DNA of 64,000 nucleotides from Thiocystis violacea (GCF_016583565.1 NZ_NRRF01000011.1:1-64000), one strand, 5' to 3'. Counted from the first letter of the stretch, positions 35,801-43,844 are shown. Notes: generated from the letters alone by a model not told the origin. A program made the numbers and translations.

Positions 35801-36817
35801 CTGACCTTGCTGGGCATCATCCCGGCCCATGCGGTCATCTTCGCCTTCGGTGCGGGTGGAGAGTTTACCGCGACCTCCATGATCGGCTGGATCGCGCTCG
35901 CCGGCATCATCGTGCGCAACTCCATCCTGCTGGTGGACTTCGCCATTCACGAGATCCAGAAGGGTGTCCCGGTCGCCGAGGCGATGATCCGCGCCTGTAA
36001 GATCAGAACGCGTCCGATCCTGATCACGGCCTTGGCCCTGGTCGCTGGCTCCAGCGTCATCATCACGGACCCGATCTTCCAGGGCATGGCCATTTCGCTG
36101 CTGTCTGGCGTTCTGGTCTCGACCCTGCTGACACTGATCGTCATCCCGCTGGGTTGCGTGGCCGCCAAGGAGGATATGTGCAAGGTCGCGGCGGCCGGCA
36201 TGCCGGCTGGGGTCGATCTTCCCTGCCGGATGGAAACGGCGCCTGCTCCAAAGGAAACCCCGAAGACTTCCAGCAGTGGTCTGGGCTTGCGTGTATGGGG
36301 CATGGTCGTGGAGACCCTGGTGTTGGCGTTTTACGCCGTGCGCGGGATCTTCCTGCTGCTGTTCGAGGTCTTCAAGGGACTGCGCAAACCCAAGCACGCA
36401 AAGAAGCCTGCACGCCCTTCCGCTGCCGTGCCGGCCGCGGCGAGCCTGCGTCCCGAGACCGCCAAGCGGACCGATGAACCCGCGCCGCCCGCCGGCTCGG
36501 CAACGTCGCAGTCCGAGCAGACAACGCCCAGAGTCCAGGCGGCCGAGGCCGGATCTCGGGCGGTCGAGCCGGAAAAGGCGGCCAAACAGCCGGCCGCCAC
36601 CAAGCGGCGAACGAGCAAGAAGACGACGACCAAGAAGGTCGCCAGCAAGAAAGCGGTCGCCAAGCCGTCCGCCCCTGAGCCGTCCGCCCCTGAGCCGTCC
36701 GCGGTGGATTCAGTGCGCCAGGAGGATGGTGCGCAGTCGGTGTCGAAACGCGCGGCCAGGCGGGGTATTCGTCTGAAGATCGACAATGGGCCGGATTCCG
36801 GGGCCGACGACTCCTGA
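32849..36817 (+). CDS. RND efflux permease with extra C-terminal membrane helix and H1-like basic tail
   Basis: This is a 1322-residue RND (HAE1-like) pump, about 270 residues longer than AcrB. The core has twelve membrane helices, two large periplasmic loops and the proton-relay pair in GILVDDAIVVVEN (Asp445-Asp446). In the second half IIVRNSILLVDF has Arg where AcrB has Lys940. After helix 12 comes a Cys-bearing stretch (GCVAAKEDMCK, DLPCRMET), a further hydrophobic helix (about residues 1147-1178), and a tail of about 140 residues. The tail is rich in Lys, Ala and Pro (KRRTSKKTTTKKVASKKAVA), ending RRGIRLKIDNGPDSGADDS. The substrate is unknown. The tail is unlike usual RND proteins. Confidence 0.92.
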   Translation: MSQDLASNAENDKTTVLNEDNLGIAGRTARFFIRSPLSPLFYFAMLMMGLLGLFLTPRQEDPQISVPMIDIMVQYPGASAQQVANLAIQPLERIMSEIPGIKHVYSASQRGQGIVTIEFDVGEHMGPSLVKVNDKLASNMDKIPPGVMPPLVKSKGIDDVPIVTLTLWSKDIDGDGGADVDDAQLRLLAQDVLQALKQVKNTGNAFIVGGRREQVTIDVSPERLSGYRISLDQVAQTLKSANAEQTAGGVEVSGSRFSVTTGAFLTGVEDISRLVVGTYNEVPVYMHDVADIRLGPEADASQLVSYYTGAAAEIDERADGRPAVTIAVAKKELTNGVTVANAIIAQVEELRGSRIPENVEVSITRNYGETADEKVNELIFKLIVATSFVFLLVLVAFRALRPAIVVMLVIPVVLFMTVFTAWVWGMTIDRVSLFALIFSIGILVDDAIVVVENIYRRWLEEGRTDDETAVDAVREVGNPTILATFTVIAALLPMGFVSGMMGPYMAPIPKLGSVAMFISLFAAFVFTPYLAISKVLRPSMGYLTAAEKREHRGAERLERFFRRVLTPLMEDARKRRIFRLTLWGTFLFTCSFFYFNWVAVKMLPLDNKPEFSVVIDMPEGTALPVTANLAHRMAERLKSIDEVTAIELYAGTARPFDFNGMVRHYYLRSDPWQAEMQVQLKDKTERKRSSHEIAVQARQLLAELNEGSGARIAVVEMPPGPPVLQSVVAEIYGPNADLRRQFARDVTAIFEQAESARDVDNYLRDPYDYWRFNVDTEKAVRRGISVDTINRNLSMALGGTPLGDIKQQSGRQSGHEPIQIVLQVPLAERSQIQRLGDLPVQSTFGYTVPLSELGDFQRAPEEDTIFHKDLRSVEYVVSDVGGRLAAPVYAMFQVQDLMAEQGYTAPDGSKPAAGGSFDDAFNWLGPPADDNRLAWEWGGEWTVTYETFRDMGAAFMVALLLIYILVVWEFGNFRIPLVIMAPIPLTLLGIIPAHAVIFAFGAGGEFTATSMIGWIALAGIIVRNSILLVDFAIHEIQKGVPVAEAMIRACKIRTRPILITALALVAGSSVIITDPIFQGMAISLLSGVLVSTLLTLIVIPLGCVAAKEDMCKVAAAGMPAGVDLPCRMETAPAPKETPKTSSSGLGLRVWGMVVETLVLAFYAVRGIFLLLFEVFKGLRKPKHAKKPARPSAAVPAAASLRPETAKRTDEPAPPAGSATSQSEQTTPRVQAAEAGSRAVEPEKAAKQPAATKRRTSKKTTTKKVASKKAVAKPSAPEPSAPEPSAVDSVRQEDGAQSVSKRAARRGIRLKIDNGPDSGADDS

Positions 36818-37101
36818 GCTTGCGACGAATCGGCGGTATCGGCTTGCGCCTTGGGTTTGGGGCAGGCCAGCCTGAAATGTCCACGGCGCTTGGTCTAATT
36901 CAGGTATAAACGACAGGGTTTCCGCAGGATGGAGAGATGGTCCCAATGCGGGCGATGCTGTCGTCATGCTGCTGAGAGCGATCGATCGCGAGCGACTGGT
37001 CTGTTTCTGGCATTCGGCCAGTCACCCCTCCAAGCCCGACCGGGCCGCCGCGTCGGTCTTCGGCCTTTCAGTGCTGGGATAAGGGAATCCGAGATTCGAG
37101 A

Positions 37102-37875
37102 ATGGTGACTGGACCCGAGCCGCGCGAGACCCGTTTTCGAGGATTGTCACCGCTCGGCATCCTTGCCTTGATCCTTGCGGCTGCGGTCTCCGTGACGGGC
37201 GAAACCGCTGCGCAATCGGGCGTTGGGAATCCCTGGGATTCCTACCGGGACGGGGCTTGGGAGCCTGACCAAGGACGCGGCGACAAGGGGTTTGGAACCG
37301 ACTACATGCGCCCCCGGGGTCGTGACGCTGAGGATCGCCGCAATCCCGATTGGGACGGGCGTGGTTTCCAGGGCGATTGGAGACAAGGCGCCGGCTTCTC
37401 CGATCCAGGCGCTGTCGATCCCACCTTCATTCGACCTGGATCGCCCTATGAAGCGGGATTCGAGGGGAGGCAGCCTGCTGGCAGTGGCTATGGTTATGGC
37501 TATGGCCGCCCGACTGAGCCGGGTTATCCTTCTCAGCCGAGTGCCCCCTCGGGCTCGCTCCGACCCTCGTTCGAACTCGACCCCAATCGGCTTGACCGAC
37601 GCCCCGCGGGCCAGGCGGCGGACCTCATGGGTTACCGCTTCCGCGGCGATCCGGATATGCCCTCGGTTGGCGCTGCGGCGAGTCCATTCGGTGATGCCGA
37701 GCAGTTCCGCTTCCGCCCCTTGGAGGCTGGGGAGCAGGCTGACGCGAGAGCGACCCCGCAATGGCGGCCTTGGCGGCGAGAGACGGACGCGGATCGGCCG
37801 GCCGACCTGTTCGATTCAATGTCGCGTGAGAACCAGGGGCGAGGCGACCCGGCGTATGGCGAATGGCCGCGCTAG
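37102..37875 (+). CDS. Secreted Gly/Asp/Arg/Pro-rich protein of unknown function
   Basis: This 257-residue protein has an N-terminal signal or anchor (LGILALILAAAVSVTGETAAQ, cleavage near AAA-QSG). The mature part is hydrophilic and low-complexity, with many Gly, Asp, Arg, Pro and Tyr (GSGYGYGYGRPTEPGYPSQP). No domain is recognised. Composition suggests a disordered, surface or periplasmic protein. It is downstream of the RND permease on the same strand (284-bp gap with no gene) and upstream of another secreted protein. Confidence 0.6.
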   Translation: MVTGPEPRETRFRGLSPLGILALILAAAVSVTGETAAQSGVGNPWDSYRDGAWEPDQGRGDKGFGTDYMRPRGRDAEDRRNPDWDGRGFQGDWRQGAGFSDPGAVDPTFIRPGSPYEAGFEGRQPAGSGYGYGYGRPTEPGYPSQPSAPSGSLRPSFELDPNRLDRRPAGQAADLMGYRFRGDPDMPSVGAAASPFGDAEQFRFRPLEAGEQADARATPQWRPWRRETDADRPADLFDSMSRENQGRGDPAYGEWPR

Positions 37876-37970
37876 TGGGGCAGGGGATGCGCCACGCGCC
37901 AACCGGCTGACTCACTGCGCGGCTGGGCCTGTTGGTTTCTCGGCGATGACCCATGTGCCGCTTGAACACC

Positions 37971-37997
37971 GAGTTTGATCGCAACCGAGTTTGATCG
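37971..37997 (+). repeat. GAGTTTGATCG direct repeat, 16-bp period
   Basis: GAGTTTGATCG occurs at 37971-37981 and again at 37987-37997, with CC before both. It lies about 55 bp before the next gene start. The 16-bp period and the GTTTGA core recall the array before the RND adaptor gene at 31554. It may be a regulatory site pair or a tandem duplication. Confidence 0.45.
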
Positions 37998-38049
37998 AAG
38001 AAGTAGAACGAGCAACGCCATCATCGACCACAATAGGGGAATTGTTACC

Positions 38050-38811
38050 ATGCGAATCCAGAAGCGACTGCAGTTTGCAACCCTCTTGGGTGCTGTGCTC
38101 TCGATGTCTGCCCACGCCGAGATCGCTGGCGTGGAGTTCTCGGCGGATATGGTCAGCCACGGGCCGGACGGCCAGACCACGACCGGGAAGATGTACGTGG
38201 GCGATACCCGAATGCGGGTCGAGATGTCGCAGCAGGGCAAGGAGATGGTGCGCATCACCGATCAGGGACGTGGCATGGAGTGGATCGTCTTCCCGGCGGA
38301 GAAGGGGTACTTCGAGCGTTCCGTTCCTCAGAGTGCGGGTGCGCCGTCCGCGCCGTCCGCCGATACCAGTCCCTGTGAAGGCGTGTCTGGCTTGACGTGC
38401 CAAAAAGCGGGGCAGGAAGAGGTGGCCGGGCGCCCAGCCGTGAAATGGGAGATGACCGTGACGCGGGACGGCCAGACGACGACTGGCGCCCAGTGGATCG
38501 ATGTCGAGCGTGGTTTGCCGCTCAAGTACCAGATGCCCAATGGTCAGGCGATGGAGCTCAAGATGCTGGGCTCCGAGACGATCGCCGGCCGCCCGGTCGA
38601 GAAGTGGCAGATGACGACCACCGCACCGAACCAGCAGCCGGTCGAGACCTTCCAGTGGTATGACCCCGAGCTGAAGTTGTCGGTCAGGGAGGAGTTCCCA
38701 GGCGGCTACGTGCGCGAGCTGGACAATATCCAGATCGGAAAGCAGGCGGATGGTCTCTTCGCGGTGCCTTCCGACTACACGAAGATGGAGGCTCCGCCCG
38801 CCAAGAACTGA
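38050..38811 (+). CDS. Exported DUF4412-like periplasmic protein
   Basis: This 253-residue protein has a signal peptide (residues 1-23, ending SAHA-EIAG). The mature part is beta-strand rich: GVEFSADMVSHGPDGQTTTGKMYVGDTRMRVEM, then KYQMPNGQAMELKMLGSETIAGRPVEKWQM. The DGQTTTG motif occurs twice, hinting at an internal repeat. The pattern resembles DUF4412/LolA-like proteins that form a half-barrel for hydrophobic ligands. One Cys pair (SPCEGVSGLTCQ) may form a disulfide. The start at 38050 begins the signal. Function unknown; a single-gene unit. Confidence 0.75.
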   Translation: MRIQKRLQFATLLGAVLSMSAHAEIAGVEFSADMVSHGPDGQTTTGKMYVGDTRMRVEMSQQGKEMVRITDQGRGMEWIVFPAEKGYFERSVPQSAGAPSAPSADTSPCEGVSGLTCQKAGQEEVAGRPAVKWEMTVTRDGQTTTGAQWIDVERGLPLKYQMPNGQAMELKMLGSETIAGRPVEKWQMTTTAPNQQPVETFQWYDPELKLSVREEFPGGYVRELDNIQIGKQADGLFAVPSDYTKMEAPPAKN

Positions 38812-39066
38812 GGGAATTGGCCGGAGGGGCGCGTGAACAGAGGCCGTGATGCCGCTTGGCGCCCCGCCATCCTGGGCTGAGTTGAGGGACGATGCGCGGC
38901 AATGGCGGCGCGTTGACCCTTGCCAAAGCGGGGATTCGCAGACACCTCTCAGCTTGCCCACAGCCAAGCGGTTTCGCGAAAGCTGTCGTTATCTCGTCGC
39001 GGGGCTTGGGAGCCTCGGTGCATCGACGAAGGTTTTTCGCCCTCAAGGACTCCTAGAGATCCCAGC

Positions 39067-39699
39067 ATGATCACCATTGTCGGCAGTCTGAAAGGCGGCT
39101 CTGGGAAGAGTACGCTGACATTCAATCTCGCGGTCTGGCTCGCGCTGGCGGAGGTCAAGATCCTGCTGGTCGATGCCGACCCTCAGGCGACCTTGGCGGA
39201 TGTGATCGATGTGCGCAGGGAGGAGGGGTTCAAGCCGCGGCTCACGGCGAACGATAAGTCGGCCCTGACGCAGGCGCGGTTGAAGGAGGCCGACGAGACC
39301 CTGATCGATGTCGGCACCTCTGACATGGAGAGTCTCAAGCGGGCCGTTGCGCTCTGCGATCGGGTCCTGGTCCCGGTTCCTCCGTCTCAGGCGGACATCT
39401 GGTCGACCCAACGCTTCATTCAGATGATCTCGGCCATCGAGCGTGAGTCTCCGCCCGAGATCATCGGCTTGATCAACCGAGGTGACACCCATCATGCCGT
39501 CCAGGAGACCAACGAGGCCGCCGCGGCCCTGGTCTCTCTCCCTGGGCTGAAGTTCATCAAGCCGAGGTTGTCTCAGCGGACCGTGTTTCGGCGCTCCTTC
39601 AGCGAGGGGCTCGCCGTGTTCGAACTCGAGCCCCGAGGCAAGGCGGCGCGCGAGTTCTTGGGCTTGGCGGCCGCGCTTTATCCGCATCTGATCAAGTGA
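39067..39699 (+). CDS. ParA/MinD-like ATPase
   Basis: This 210-residue P-loop ATPase has the deviant Walker A KGGSGKST (residues 9-16), with signature Lys at 9. The Walker A'-type ILLVDADPQATLADV and LIDVGTSDMESL follow. Length and simplicity match small orphan ParA proteins that position cargo, such as carboxysomes, chemoreceptors or pili. No ParB or parS is visible. It is upstream, on the same strand, of a one-TM coiled-coil protein (175-bp gap), a nucleotidase and polysaccharide export genes. Positioning an envelope machine is a guess. Confidence 0.88.
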   Translation: MITIVGSLKGGSGKSTLTFNLAVWLALAEVKILLVDADPQATLADVIDVRREEGFKPRLTANDKSALTQARLKEADETLIDVGTSDMESLKRAVALCDRVLVPVPPSQADIWSTQRFIQMISAIERESPPEIIGLINRGDTHHAVQETNEAAAALVSLPGLKFIKPRLSQRTVFRRSFSEGLAVFELEPRGKAAREFLGLAAALYPHLIK

Positions 39700-39874
39700 T
39701 CGCATGCGCCGATGCCCGGTCGGTCGTCAGACGCCGGGATCCAATTCGATCCACGCGAGTCCAACGTCCTTGCTCGGCTTGACCATTCTGTTAAGCTCCC
39801 ATTCAACATCAGTGACTTGGTCGTTTCGGCCTGTGGCTGATAGACGATTCCAACGATAAGACGCAGTCAATCTT

Positions 39875-40402
39875 ATGCCGGACAACGAGAACTCGACCGC
39901 TGGGAACATGCCGCAAGGCCTCCCGGATTCCGACTCATCGAATGCTGGGTCCAGTCCGCAGGTCAACGCCTATGCCATCGATCGACTCTCGCAGGCATTC
40001 GAGACCAGCGCCAAGCGCTGGGAGCTGATCGTCTACCCGAGCCTGTTCGCCTTCATCATCCTGGCGGCCTACGGCTTCTATCTCGTCTTCAGCCTGGCGA
40101 AGGATGTCCACTATCTGGCGATCAGTGTCGATACCAACATGACCGTCATGGCCAGCAACATGCAATCCATCTCCGACAATATCTCTCAGATGAGCGCCAA
40201 TGTTCGGACCATGGCGGTCGGCGTCGACTCCATGGCGCGTGATGTCAACACCCTCGAGCCGATGCTCGTCAGCATGCAGGATATCGATCGTGCCATTCAG
40301 AGCATGACGCTCTCGACCTCATCCATGCGCAATGACATGGCGGTGATGAATCAGAACATCAGCCGGCCGATGCATTTCATGAACTCGTTCATGCCCTGGT
40401 AG
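39875..40402 (+). CDS. Single-TM coiled-coil membrane protein of unknown function
   Basis: This is a 175-residue protein. A polar N-terminus (residues 1-47) is followed by one membrane helix (YPSLFAFIILAAYGFYLVFSL, about 54-74) and a long periplasmic heptad-rich region (MTVMASNMQSISDNISQMSANVRTMAVGVDSM) that is unusually Met-rich. It resembles the MCP-like or t-SNARE-like helical membrane proteins sometimes found next to ParA-like ATPases. A partner of the upstream ATPase is a reasonable inference. No named family is recognised. Confidence 0.7.
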   Translation: MPDNENSTAGNMPQGLPDSDSSNAGSSPQVNAYAIDRLSQAFETSAKRWELIVYPSLFAFIILAAYGFYLVFSLAKDVHYLAISVDTNMTVMASNMQSISDNISQMSANVRTMAVGVDSMARDVNTLEPMLVSMQDIDRAIQSMTLSTSSMRNDMAVMNQNISRPMHFMNSFMPW

Positions 40403-40600
40403 AGGGTCGAGCCCCCGGGCTGGCCATGGGAAGGAGACCCTGGTCTGGAGACCCACACTTGGGAACTGTCCATCGATTTTTTCCCGCTTTTCTGGTCGCG
40501 AAGATCCAGCTTCGTGACCTCAGCGATGAAGCTCTACTTCACGACTTCGGCGGCTTCCGGCCCTTGATTGGGTCGATCCAGGTGCTGATCCTCAAGTTCG

Positions 40601-40648
40601 CGAAGCGGAGCTTCGTCTCGCGGGTGACGAAGCTCGAGCTTCGTTACC
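40601..40648. repeat. Cluster of CGAAGC/GCTTCG palindromes
   Basis: CGAAGC-GGA-GCTTCG (40601-40615) is followed by the perfect 18-bp palindrome at 40627-40644 built from ACGAAGCTC and GAGCTTCGT, extended by GGT/ACC. Looser copies (AGCTTCGTGACC, GATGAAGCTC) lie upstream from about 40505. It fills most of the gap before the 5'-nucleotidase gene and resembles a BIME/REP cluster. Confidence 0.6.
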
Positions 40649-40690
40649 AGGCTCAAATCAGGATCTATAAGATGGACTGTTCCTAGGATC

Positions 40691-41611
40691 ATGGCTGATG
40701 ACGCACCCAAGACGTCAGACACCGTCCGACTGATCGTCGCCATCTCCTCGCGCGCCCTGTTCGATCTCACCGAGTCCCATCGGATCTTCGAGACCCAGGG
40801 TGTGCGGGCCTATCATGAGTATCAGGTCGCGCACGAATCCGAGATCCTCGAACCCGGCGTCGCCTTTCCGCTCGTCCGCAAGCTGATGAACCTGAATGCG
40901 GCCTTGGCCGATCGCGGCCGGGTCGAGGTCATCCTGCTCTCGCGCAACAGTTCGGACACGGGGCTGCGTGTCCTGACCTCCGCACACCATCATGGCCTGG
41001 ACATTTCGCGGGCGGCCTTCACCGGTGGTGCCAGTCCCTATCGCTATGTCGCTGCCTTCGGGGCTCACCTCTTTCTCTCGGCCGACCCGGAAGACGTGCG
41101 GCTTGCGCTCGCGGCCGGCTGCGCGGCGGCAACCGTGCTGCCGTCCTCGACCACCGCGTCGCATGATGGCGATGATCAGGTCAGAATTGCCTTCGATGGC
41201 GATGCCGTGCTCTTTTCGGACGACGCCGAGCGTCTCTATCGGGAGCAGGGGCTCGCGGTCTTCAATCAGAGCGAGTCGGCGGCGGCGCACGAGCCGCTGC
41301 GGGAGGGGCCCTTCAAAGGGCTGCTGTTCGCGATCCATCAGCTCCAGGCGCTTTTCCCGGCGGATGCCGCGCCTCTGAGAACGGCGTTGGTGACGGCGCG
41401 TGGCGCGCCCTCGCATGAGCGGGTGATCCGGACCCTGCGCGCCTGGGGGATCCGGATCGACGAGGCGCTCTTCCTCGGCGGCTTGAGCAAGGCGCGCTTT
41501 CTGGCGGCCTTCAGCGCCGACATCTTCTTCGACGATCAGACCCACCATTGCGAGGCCGCCCGCTTGCACGTCGCCACCGGCCATGTCCCGCATGGCGTGG
41601 CAAATATGTAA
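40691..41611 (+). CDS. 5'-nucleotidase (cN-I-like, PF06189 family)
   Basis: This 306-residue protein matches the bacterial 5'-nucleotidase family. It begins LIVAISSRALFDLTESHRIFE, then YHEYQVAHESEILEPGVAFPLVRKLMNLN, EVILLSRNSSDTGLRVL, RAAFTGGASPYRY, and ends FLAAFSADIFFDDQTHHCE, the HAD-type acidic motif. It probably dephosphorylates nucleoside monophosphates in the cytoplasm. It lies between the coiled-coil protein and the export gene on the same strand, though a large repeat-filled gap separates it from the former. Confidence 0.9.
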   Translation: MADDAPKTSDTVRLIVAISSRALFDLTESHRIFETQGVRAYHEYQVAHESEILEPGVAFPLVRKLMNLNAALADRGRVEVILLSRNSSDTGLRVLTSAHHHGLDISRAAFTGGASPYRYVAAFGAHLFLSADPEDVRLALAAGCAAATVLPSSTTASHDGDDQVRIAFDGDAVLFSDDAERLYREQGLAVFNQSESAAAHEPLREGPFKGLLFAIHQLQALFPADAAPLRTALVTARGAPSHERVIRTLRAWGIRIDEALFLGGLSKARFLAAFSADIFFDDQTHHCEAARLHVATGHVPHGVANM

Positions 41612-41701
41612 CGTTGCTGCAAATACTCATTTTTTGTTTGTACGCTAGACTTTGTGCGAGCCCGGTCAAGTGTTCTGAGATCTGCACTGGAAAAACAGGA
41701 G

Positions 41702-41722
41702 TGCCGATGTTGTAATTCGGCA
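41702..41722 (+). promoter_or_regulatory. Leader hairpin in AT-rich region before the export gene
   Basis: TGCCGA pairs with TCGGCA around nine bases in the 155-bp space before the export gene. This space is notably AT-rich for the window (ATTTTTTG at about 41629). It is a likely promoter or leader region for the export and beta-barrel gene pair. I find no clear -35/-10 pair or known riboswitch core. Confidence 0.3.
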
Positions 41723-41766
41723 AAGATTTCGTTCTTTCGTACTCATCGTATCGAGGTGTGAGGATC

Positions 41767-42372
41767 ATGTTCTTGGAAACGAGGCTTAGATGTTGGGGGC
41801 GGCCCTTCCTCGGTGTCCGACTGGGAATGATGCTGGTATTTCTGCTGACCGCCCTGGGCTTGCATGCCGAAGAGATTTCCGTGCCCGAAAGCTACCGCTT
41901 GAAGTCGGGCGATATCGTGGCGGTTTCCGTCTGGCAGGAGCCAGGGTTGGAGCAACTCGTCCTGGTGCGTCCGGACGGGGGGATCTCTTTCCCGCTTGCA
42001 GGGGATTTGACCGCTGCCGGTCTGACCGTCGGAGAGCTGTCGGCCGAACTCAAGCAGAAGTTGAAGAAGTACATCTCGGATCCTGTCGTGACGGTCACGC
42101 TGCAGGAGATCCCCGGCAATCGCATTTACATCATCGGCCGTGTGAACAAGCCAGGGGACTTTCCGCTGGTCACCCGCGACATTTCGGTGATGCAGGCGCT
42201 TGCGATGGCCGGTGGTCTTACGCCCTTTGCGGATGAACGTAAAATCAAGGTTCTACGTAAGATCAACGGAAAAGAACAGTCCATTTCCTTCGATTACAAA
42301 CAGGTTCGCAAAGGCCAGAATTTGGATCAGAACATCACGCTTCAGGCGGGTGATGTCATCGTCGTTCCCTAG
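41767..42372 (+). CDS. Polysaccharide export protein (Wza/BexD-like, short form)
   Basis: This is a 201-residue exported protein. A signal peptide (MMLVFLLTALGLHA-EEI) precedes the polysaccharide-export domain (YRLKSGDIVAVSVWQEPGLEQLVLVRPDGGISFPLAGDLTAAGLTV). A SLBB domain follows (NRIYIIGRVNKPGDFPLVTRDISVMQALAMAGGLTPFADERKI). The C-terminal alpha-helical pore region of Wza and a lipobox Cys are absent, so this is a minimal form like those of EPS loci. The start is uncertain: GTG at 41758 or ATG at 41767. It is followed after 47 bp by an outer-membrane barrel gene that may form the pore. Confidence 0.9.
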   Translation: MFLETRLRCWGRPFLGVRLGMMLVFLLTALGLHAEEISVPESYRLKSGDIVAVSVWQEPGLEQLVLVRPDGGISFPLAGDLTAAGLTVGELSAELKQKLKKYISDPVVTVTLQEIPGNRIYIIGRVNKPGDFPLVTRDISVMQALAMAGGLTPFADERKIKVLRKINGKEQSISFDYKQVRKGQNLDQNITLQAGDVIVVP

Positions 42373-42419
42373 GTGGCGGTCGGGGAGCGGCTTCGGATCA
42401 CACAGAGCTGGGCTAGAAG

Positions 42420-43637
42420 ATGATGGGAAGAACAACGAACTCGAGGCTGCGAACAGGGATCCTGAAATGCGGGGCGTGCAGTTGCCTGGTTCTGCTCACG
42501 GCGTCCGCGCGGGCGAGCCAATGGTATGTCGAGCCGCGGGTGTCGTTGGACACCTTTTATGACGACAATGTCCGGCTCAGTACCATCGATCCTCGGAGCA
42601 CGGCGGGAGGTAACCTGACCGCCGCCGTGGAATCGGGTCGGCGGACGGAAGAATCGGAGATCGGTCTCAGTGCAAAGGTCCTCTCGCTTTACTATACCGA
42701 TGCCTCCGACTTGAACGAGACGGACGGATATCTTGGATTTACGAGCATCTATCAGCTTGGGCGTAGCCGCCTTGGGCTGGATGCGACGTTCGATTATGAC
42801 TCGACGCTGACGAGCGAGGTCGAGACATCGGGATTGGTGCAGGTGGAGAAGCGCCACCAGCGCGTCCGCGTCAAGCCCTCTTGGGCCTACACCCTCACCG
42901 ACCGCGCGCGCGTGGAGGCCAACCTGAGCTATCAGGACGATACCTATCAGGATGTGGAGGTCATTCCGCTCTTCGATTACAGCTTCACCACCGCGGGGAT
43001 GAGTCTCATCTATGGGTTGACCGAGCGTGCCCAGGTCTTTGGCGGTCTGTCCTATGACAAATACGACGCTGATCAGGTCGACACCCAGTCGAGCAATTAT
43101 GGCGTGCAGGCAGGTGCCAGTTATCTGCTGACGGAGACCATGTCGCTCAGCAGCTATGCTGGCGTCCGTAATACGCATGCCGAGACACCGACCTTCTTCG
43201 GAACGGAAAAGACCGACAACACCGGACCGATTTTCCAGGTTGAGCTGAAGAAGTCCTATGATCAGGGGCAGTTGCGTATGAGCGCCGAACGTTCGCTGCT
43301 TCCGAGCAGCAGCGGGACGCTTCTGGATACGACGGCTCTGCGTCTCTCATGGGATTACCAGTTCGAGCCCAGGTGGAAGTTTCTGTTCAGTGCGTCAGGG
43401 TATCGAAACAGGACCCCCGATGGAGAGGTCTCGCGTGACGACCGTGACTACCTCGCGTTCTCGCCGAGTCTTCAGCACCAGCTGACGGAATCACTGCGGT
43501 TGGATCTGAGCTATCGCTACCGTTGGCAGGAGTACGATCTGCAAACGAGCGACGCCTCTTCCAATGCGGTCTATCTGAGCCTGCAGTACACCATGGCCAA
43601 GGAATCGCTGAGCAAGTGGTCGGTGCTTGGGAAGTAG
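42420..43637 (+). CDS. Outer-membrane beta-barrel protein of EPS-type locus
   Basis: This 405-residue protein has a signal peptide (cleaved near SARA-SQW). Many amphipathic strands of alternating hydrophobic residues follow (WYVEPRVSLDTFYDDNVRLS, RVRVKPSWAYTLTDRARVEANLSYQDD, LRLDLSYRYRWQEYD). Strand-turn-strand periodicity continues to the C-terminus, as in outer-membrane barrels found beside polysaccharide export genes. It may replace the outer-membrane pore function that the short export protein lacks. The barrel nature is inferred from pattern, not from a named family. Confidence 0.78.
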   Translation: MMGRTTNSRLRTGILKCGACSCLVLLTASARASQWYVEPRVSLDTFYDDNVRLSTIDPRSTAGGNLTAAVESGRRTEESEIGLSAKVLSLYYTDASDLNETDGYLGFTSIYQLGRSRLGLDATFDYDSTLTSEVETSGLVQVEKRHQRVRVKPSWAYTLTDRARVEANLSYQDDTYQDVEVIPLFDYSFTTAGMSLIYGLTERAQVFGGLSYDKYDADQVDTQSSNYGVQAGASYLLTETMSLSSYAGVRNTHAETPTFFGTEKTDNTGPIFQVELKKSYDQGQLRMSAERSLLPSSSGTLLDTTALRLSWDYQFEPRWKFLFSASGYRNRTPDGEVSRDDRDYLAFSPSLQHQLTESLRLDLSYRYRWQEYDLQTSDASSNAVYLSLQYTMAKESLSKWSVLGK

Positions 43638-43844
43638 GCCGCGCCCGATGTTGGCGGGTATGGACAGGTCTCGACGCCCGATGATGTGCTCACTCTCCAT
43701 GCAGCGGTTCTCACCTCAAGGCGCGGTATGCGCCAAGATTCTCTTTCATGCGCTTGACGGCTCCGCTCGCGACCAGTGATCCGCAGCTGAGCGCGACCTT
43801 GGATCGCGCGCTGACCGCGATTTCGAGTGGATTGGTTTCGCATT

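Noticed and set aside
34853-36397. 514-codon minus-strand frame opposite the RND permease
   Set aside because: Composition is His/Gln/Asp/Arg-rich and matches no family; the plus strand encodes a clear RND pump.
40426-40686. Possible small gene of 86 codons
   Set aside because: Most of it is made from the CGAAGC/GCTTCG palindromes, and the translation shows no recognisable domain or ribosome-binding site.
41612-41757. AT-rich leader considered as a c-di-GMP (GEMM) riboswitch
   Set aside because: The conserved GEMM core and the tetraloop-receptor segments are not present; only a six-pair hairpin is visible.
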